DNA of 64,000 nt from Microglena sp. YARC (taxonomy: Eukaryota > Chlorophyta > Chlorophyceae > Chlamydomonadales > Chlamydomonadaceae), in NCBI GenBank assembly GCA_022414725.1, contig CM039462.1, forward strand, positions 33,037,828 through 33,101,827. The letters run 5' to 3'. A program made the translations under genes and the position numbers. A model generated the notes under the pieces. That model saw nothing but the letters and a program-made list of their open reading frames with translations, was not told where the DNA came from and made no database searches. Below are positions 61,701 through 64,000 of this stretch, piece after piece (the stretch's first letter is position 1; every line of letters starts with the position of its first letter).

Positions 61701-63559
61701 TCATAAGCACACTAATGCAATGTACATGGATGTGGAAGTGCAACGACATGCAAACGTTTGCAGCGTTAATGCCCCCCCTGAAGAAATTGCCTACCGTATT
61801 GTTTAGATGGACACTTATTTAACAGTTATGTTGACAACGTGTGAATGTTTCAATGTGACGATTTTCAATCCCACGGTGCTAGGCGTTTGCCGTGAGTGCC
61901 AGCTAGAGCATGTTTCGCAAACTAATATGGCCTTGGGATCCTCCGCGAATGATATGTGCATCTGCCACATTTCAACATGTATCCCGTTTTCACCATCTTA
62001 TGTGACATCTCAGATGCATCCGCTCAAATACCCAACTGCCTAACACCGAAATGGAACCTTGGGGACATCGTTGCCTGCTGTAACGTTTCGATACTTCTTT
62101 CTATTTGCTTCAACAAGAGTAATTATGTCCATGATATCTGAAATTAATGCCTCTCTTGTGTTCTAGAGAACAGGCAACTTATGGTAATCGTCTCTTGTAT
62201 GTACAGGTACCGTACCGTGATATTTATATGCGGTATTATTTTACTCTATTATCTTTTCTTTTTCTAAACTAAGATAGCAGGAGCCATTTTGCGGAATGCG
62301 GGAAAATATATTTGGCACCAACCGTTGGGTTACATAGCTCCCAGAGACTTAGTTACAACCTTGCAACAATTATTCTTAATTAAGATAATCAAGTCATTTG
62401 ATCATCTGCCATAAATAGGCTTCGGGAGGTTAGGGTGCTAATTGCAGAGACCAAAATTAAGCCCTACTAGGGATAATAGCTCAATTTTAGCCCTATCCTG
62501 GCGGGCAACTAATTGAGCCAAACACAGCCACAAACACCCCCCAAAAAGTGCACTAGAGTTAATGTATCCAGGATGGTGCTGTTACTGCCATCCTACTGCA
62601 TGTTCTTGGCAACTGTGTATGCTCTGACCATCATGAATTAATCGATTTAAAGTGGCTCATAACTGCGGACGGTAAGTAGACTACTAGGCGGTACATGGCC
62701 ACATTGTGCAGTCCCATGATGAATTTTATCCCTGAAGGCAACATGATAATATGCTGCAATGCAATTTCATTGGCAACAACATATCAACTCTCAGATAAAT
62801 TATCTGACATATTGTGGTTGTGCAAATCTTCAGAAAAAGATAACATCATCAATAGCTTGAGCGATGAACAATTTGAATTGCGCGGTGCTGGCTTCGTGGG
62901 CCTGGTATGTTATGGAGGCAAGGCTGTATGGTTCTGTCTTGTGTGTGATGTAAGTTTGGGGCGAAAACATGTGGGCAAGCCTGCCAAACGAGGTCTGTAG
63001 CGTTATCTTGACTTCCCACTGGAAAAGGTGTGACATCACACAAACCTCAAAACATAACCTTTCAACGCGAATCGGCCCAAGCCCCTCGGCTTCTTCAGAT
63101 ACAGCTTAGGACTTTAATTAGGAAGCTATTGAAGAAGGCGCAGATTAACCTGATCGGGAGGAGGGCGGAAGGCTTTGCGGGTTACTGCGGGACGAGATAC
63201 TGAGCTTCCTTACGCATCGTCCCTACTGAGCTGGGAGGCTTGGTACTGGACAGTAAGGAATGCAAAAATATTGCTGATGCAAAAATCGAAAGAGGAACGT
63301 AGGAGGAAAGTTGACTTGGCAAGTCTAAGCAAACACGTCACAAGGAAAACTCGTCGCTGCCCGTCTCTTATTAACAAGGCTATTTCAGGCTATAACTAGC
63401 GCCTTATGACGGTGAATCGCCTTTAAAGCAGATTAGCGCTAAAGATATCTACCCCCTCTCCCCCCCCCCCCCCCACCCCCAACACCCACACACCAACCAA
63501 CACCAAACCCTAGCATGAATAGCTTGCATTCAGAAATGGAACCCGACCCGAATATAATG
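58786..63559. other. No firmly supported gene
   Basis: Noncoding-looking DNA with C-rich tracts (60,157-60,205, 60,505-60,520, 63,455-63,490). Frames at 59,482-59,934 and 62,695-63,000 are open with mixed composition and might be exons (SLSDEQFELRGAGFVGLVCY in the latter), but no family, splice set or repeat supports them. Confidence 0.4.
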
Positions 63560-63709
63560 TAGGGGCACCGCATATCATATGATGTAGGCCAAAAGCGCGA
63601 GTTATGATATTCATATGATACCATGCAACTGCATCATTTGATACTGTACATAAATGATGACTAGTCATGGACAACCGGCATTCATATGCAATTCATATTG
63701 CCGTTCCTC
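63560..63709. mobile_element. Palindromic AT-rich element, copy 3
   Basis: Left GGGGCACCGCATATCATATG, right CATATTGCCGTTCCTCA. More diverged than the other two. Confidence 0.6.
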
Positions 63710-64000
63710 AATAATGGCACAGCGTCATCCCTACTCCTATTGCCGCGAATCCAGAGAGAGTCTAAGACTCTGCGCCACTACTAATATGGAAAGAGACACG
63801 ACCGATTAAACATGTAATAAAAGGGGTAATCAGCCCAACAAACGGGTTAGATTTAAGCTTAATTTAGGCACCACACAACAGTTAGATCTTACCTAAAAAT
63901 TAAACCCTATGTTTACATGTTTCTACCTCCATGTTGCCTTGTTCCCATATTACTAGTTGCTGCCAAGAAACTTAATTAAGCCCCAAAAACACTTATTTCC

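Overview
The window looks like two joined kinds of eukaryote-associated DNA. Bases 1 to about 34,230 read as a decaying insertion of, or genome fragment from, a large DNA virus (Nucleocytoviricota-like). I see a D5-type primase-helicase, a second large replication gene (TV-pol-like palm plus superfamily 3 helicase), a detached primase-domain piece, three F-box proteins (with SAP-like, ankyrin and leucine-rich-repeat partners), two LRAT-fold proteins, a duplicated DEDDh exonuclease, a C2H2 zinc finger and several membrane-anchored coiled-coil proteins. There is no capsid, packaging ATPase or family B polymerase gene, so the set is partial. Bases about 34,230 to 64,000 read as nuclear DNA of a eukaryote, possibly an alga: intron-containing gene pieces, long GT-rich, TTGGGGG and CCCCCATCTAT minisatellites, two hAT-type MITEs, a young Copia-type LTR retrotransposon and palindromic AT-rich elements. 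The species cannot be named from sequence alone. The join could be a true integration edge or an assembly chimera.

Layout, left part. 0.3-3.4 kb: alanine-rich Cys protein, LRAT protein, unknown gene, replication-gene fragment. 3.5-5 kb: repeat array, coiled-coil gene, 20-residue-repeat gene. 5-8.3 kb: F-box/SAP-like and F-box/ankyrin genes, then hairpins. 8.3-10.6 kb: MITEs (one nested), zinc finger, unknown gene, transposase remnant. 10.6-14.7 kb: membrane coiled-coil gene, F-box/LRR gene, repeats, small genes, primase fragment, second membrane coiled-coil gene. 14.8-18 kb: mainly arrays and a broken 156-bp-repeat gene. 18-22.5 kb: coiled-coil gene, D5 remnant, second LRAT gene, arrays. 22.5-27.2 kb: replication-gene fragment, 263-bp tandem array, large broken TV-pol/SF3 gene. 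27.7-33.4 kb: tandem repeats, small genes, duplicated exonuclease, lysine-rich gene.

Layout, right part. 34.2-36.5 kb GT-rich minisatellite; 37.9-41.3 kb a split beta-helix gene on the minus strand with a hAT MITE in an intron; 42.5 kb a second hAT MITE; 44.1-48.7 kb Copia element with identical-looking LTRs and a CTGCA target duplication; 49.1-51 kb a two-exon gene resembling the MLKL-type four-helix domain, with its exon-2 tail copied into intronic G-rich satellite; 52.5-53.2 kb C-rich minisatellite; 53-64 kb mostly noncoding with dispersed elements.

Many left-part genes are each broken by one or a few single-base shifts, often in homopolymers. This may be unpolished long-read consensus or real decay. 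Internal deletion and loss of the Walker lysine in D5, and different lesions in the two exonuclease copies, favour real decay for at least some. Repeats are as striking as genes: a TCGAC-containing array family at seven loci, a two-hairpin module with compensatory changes, and a MITE family with 4-bp target duplications.
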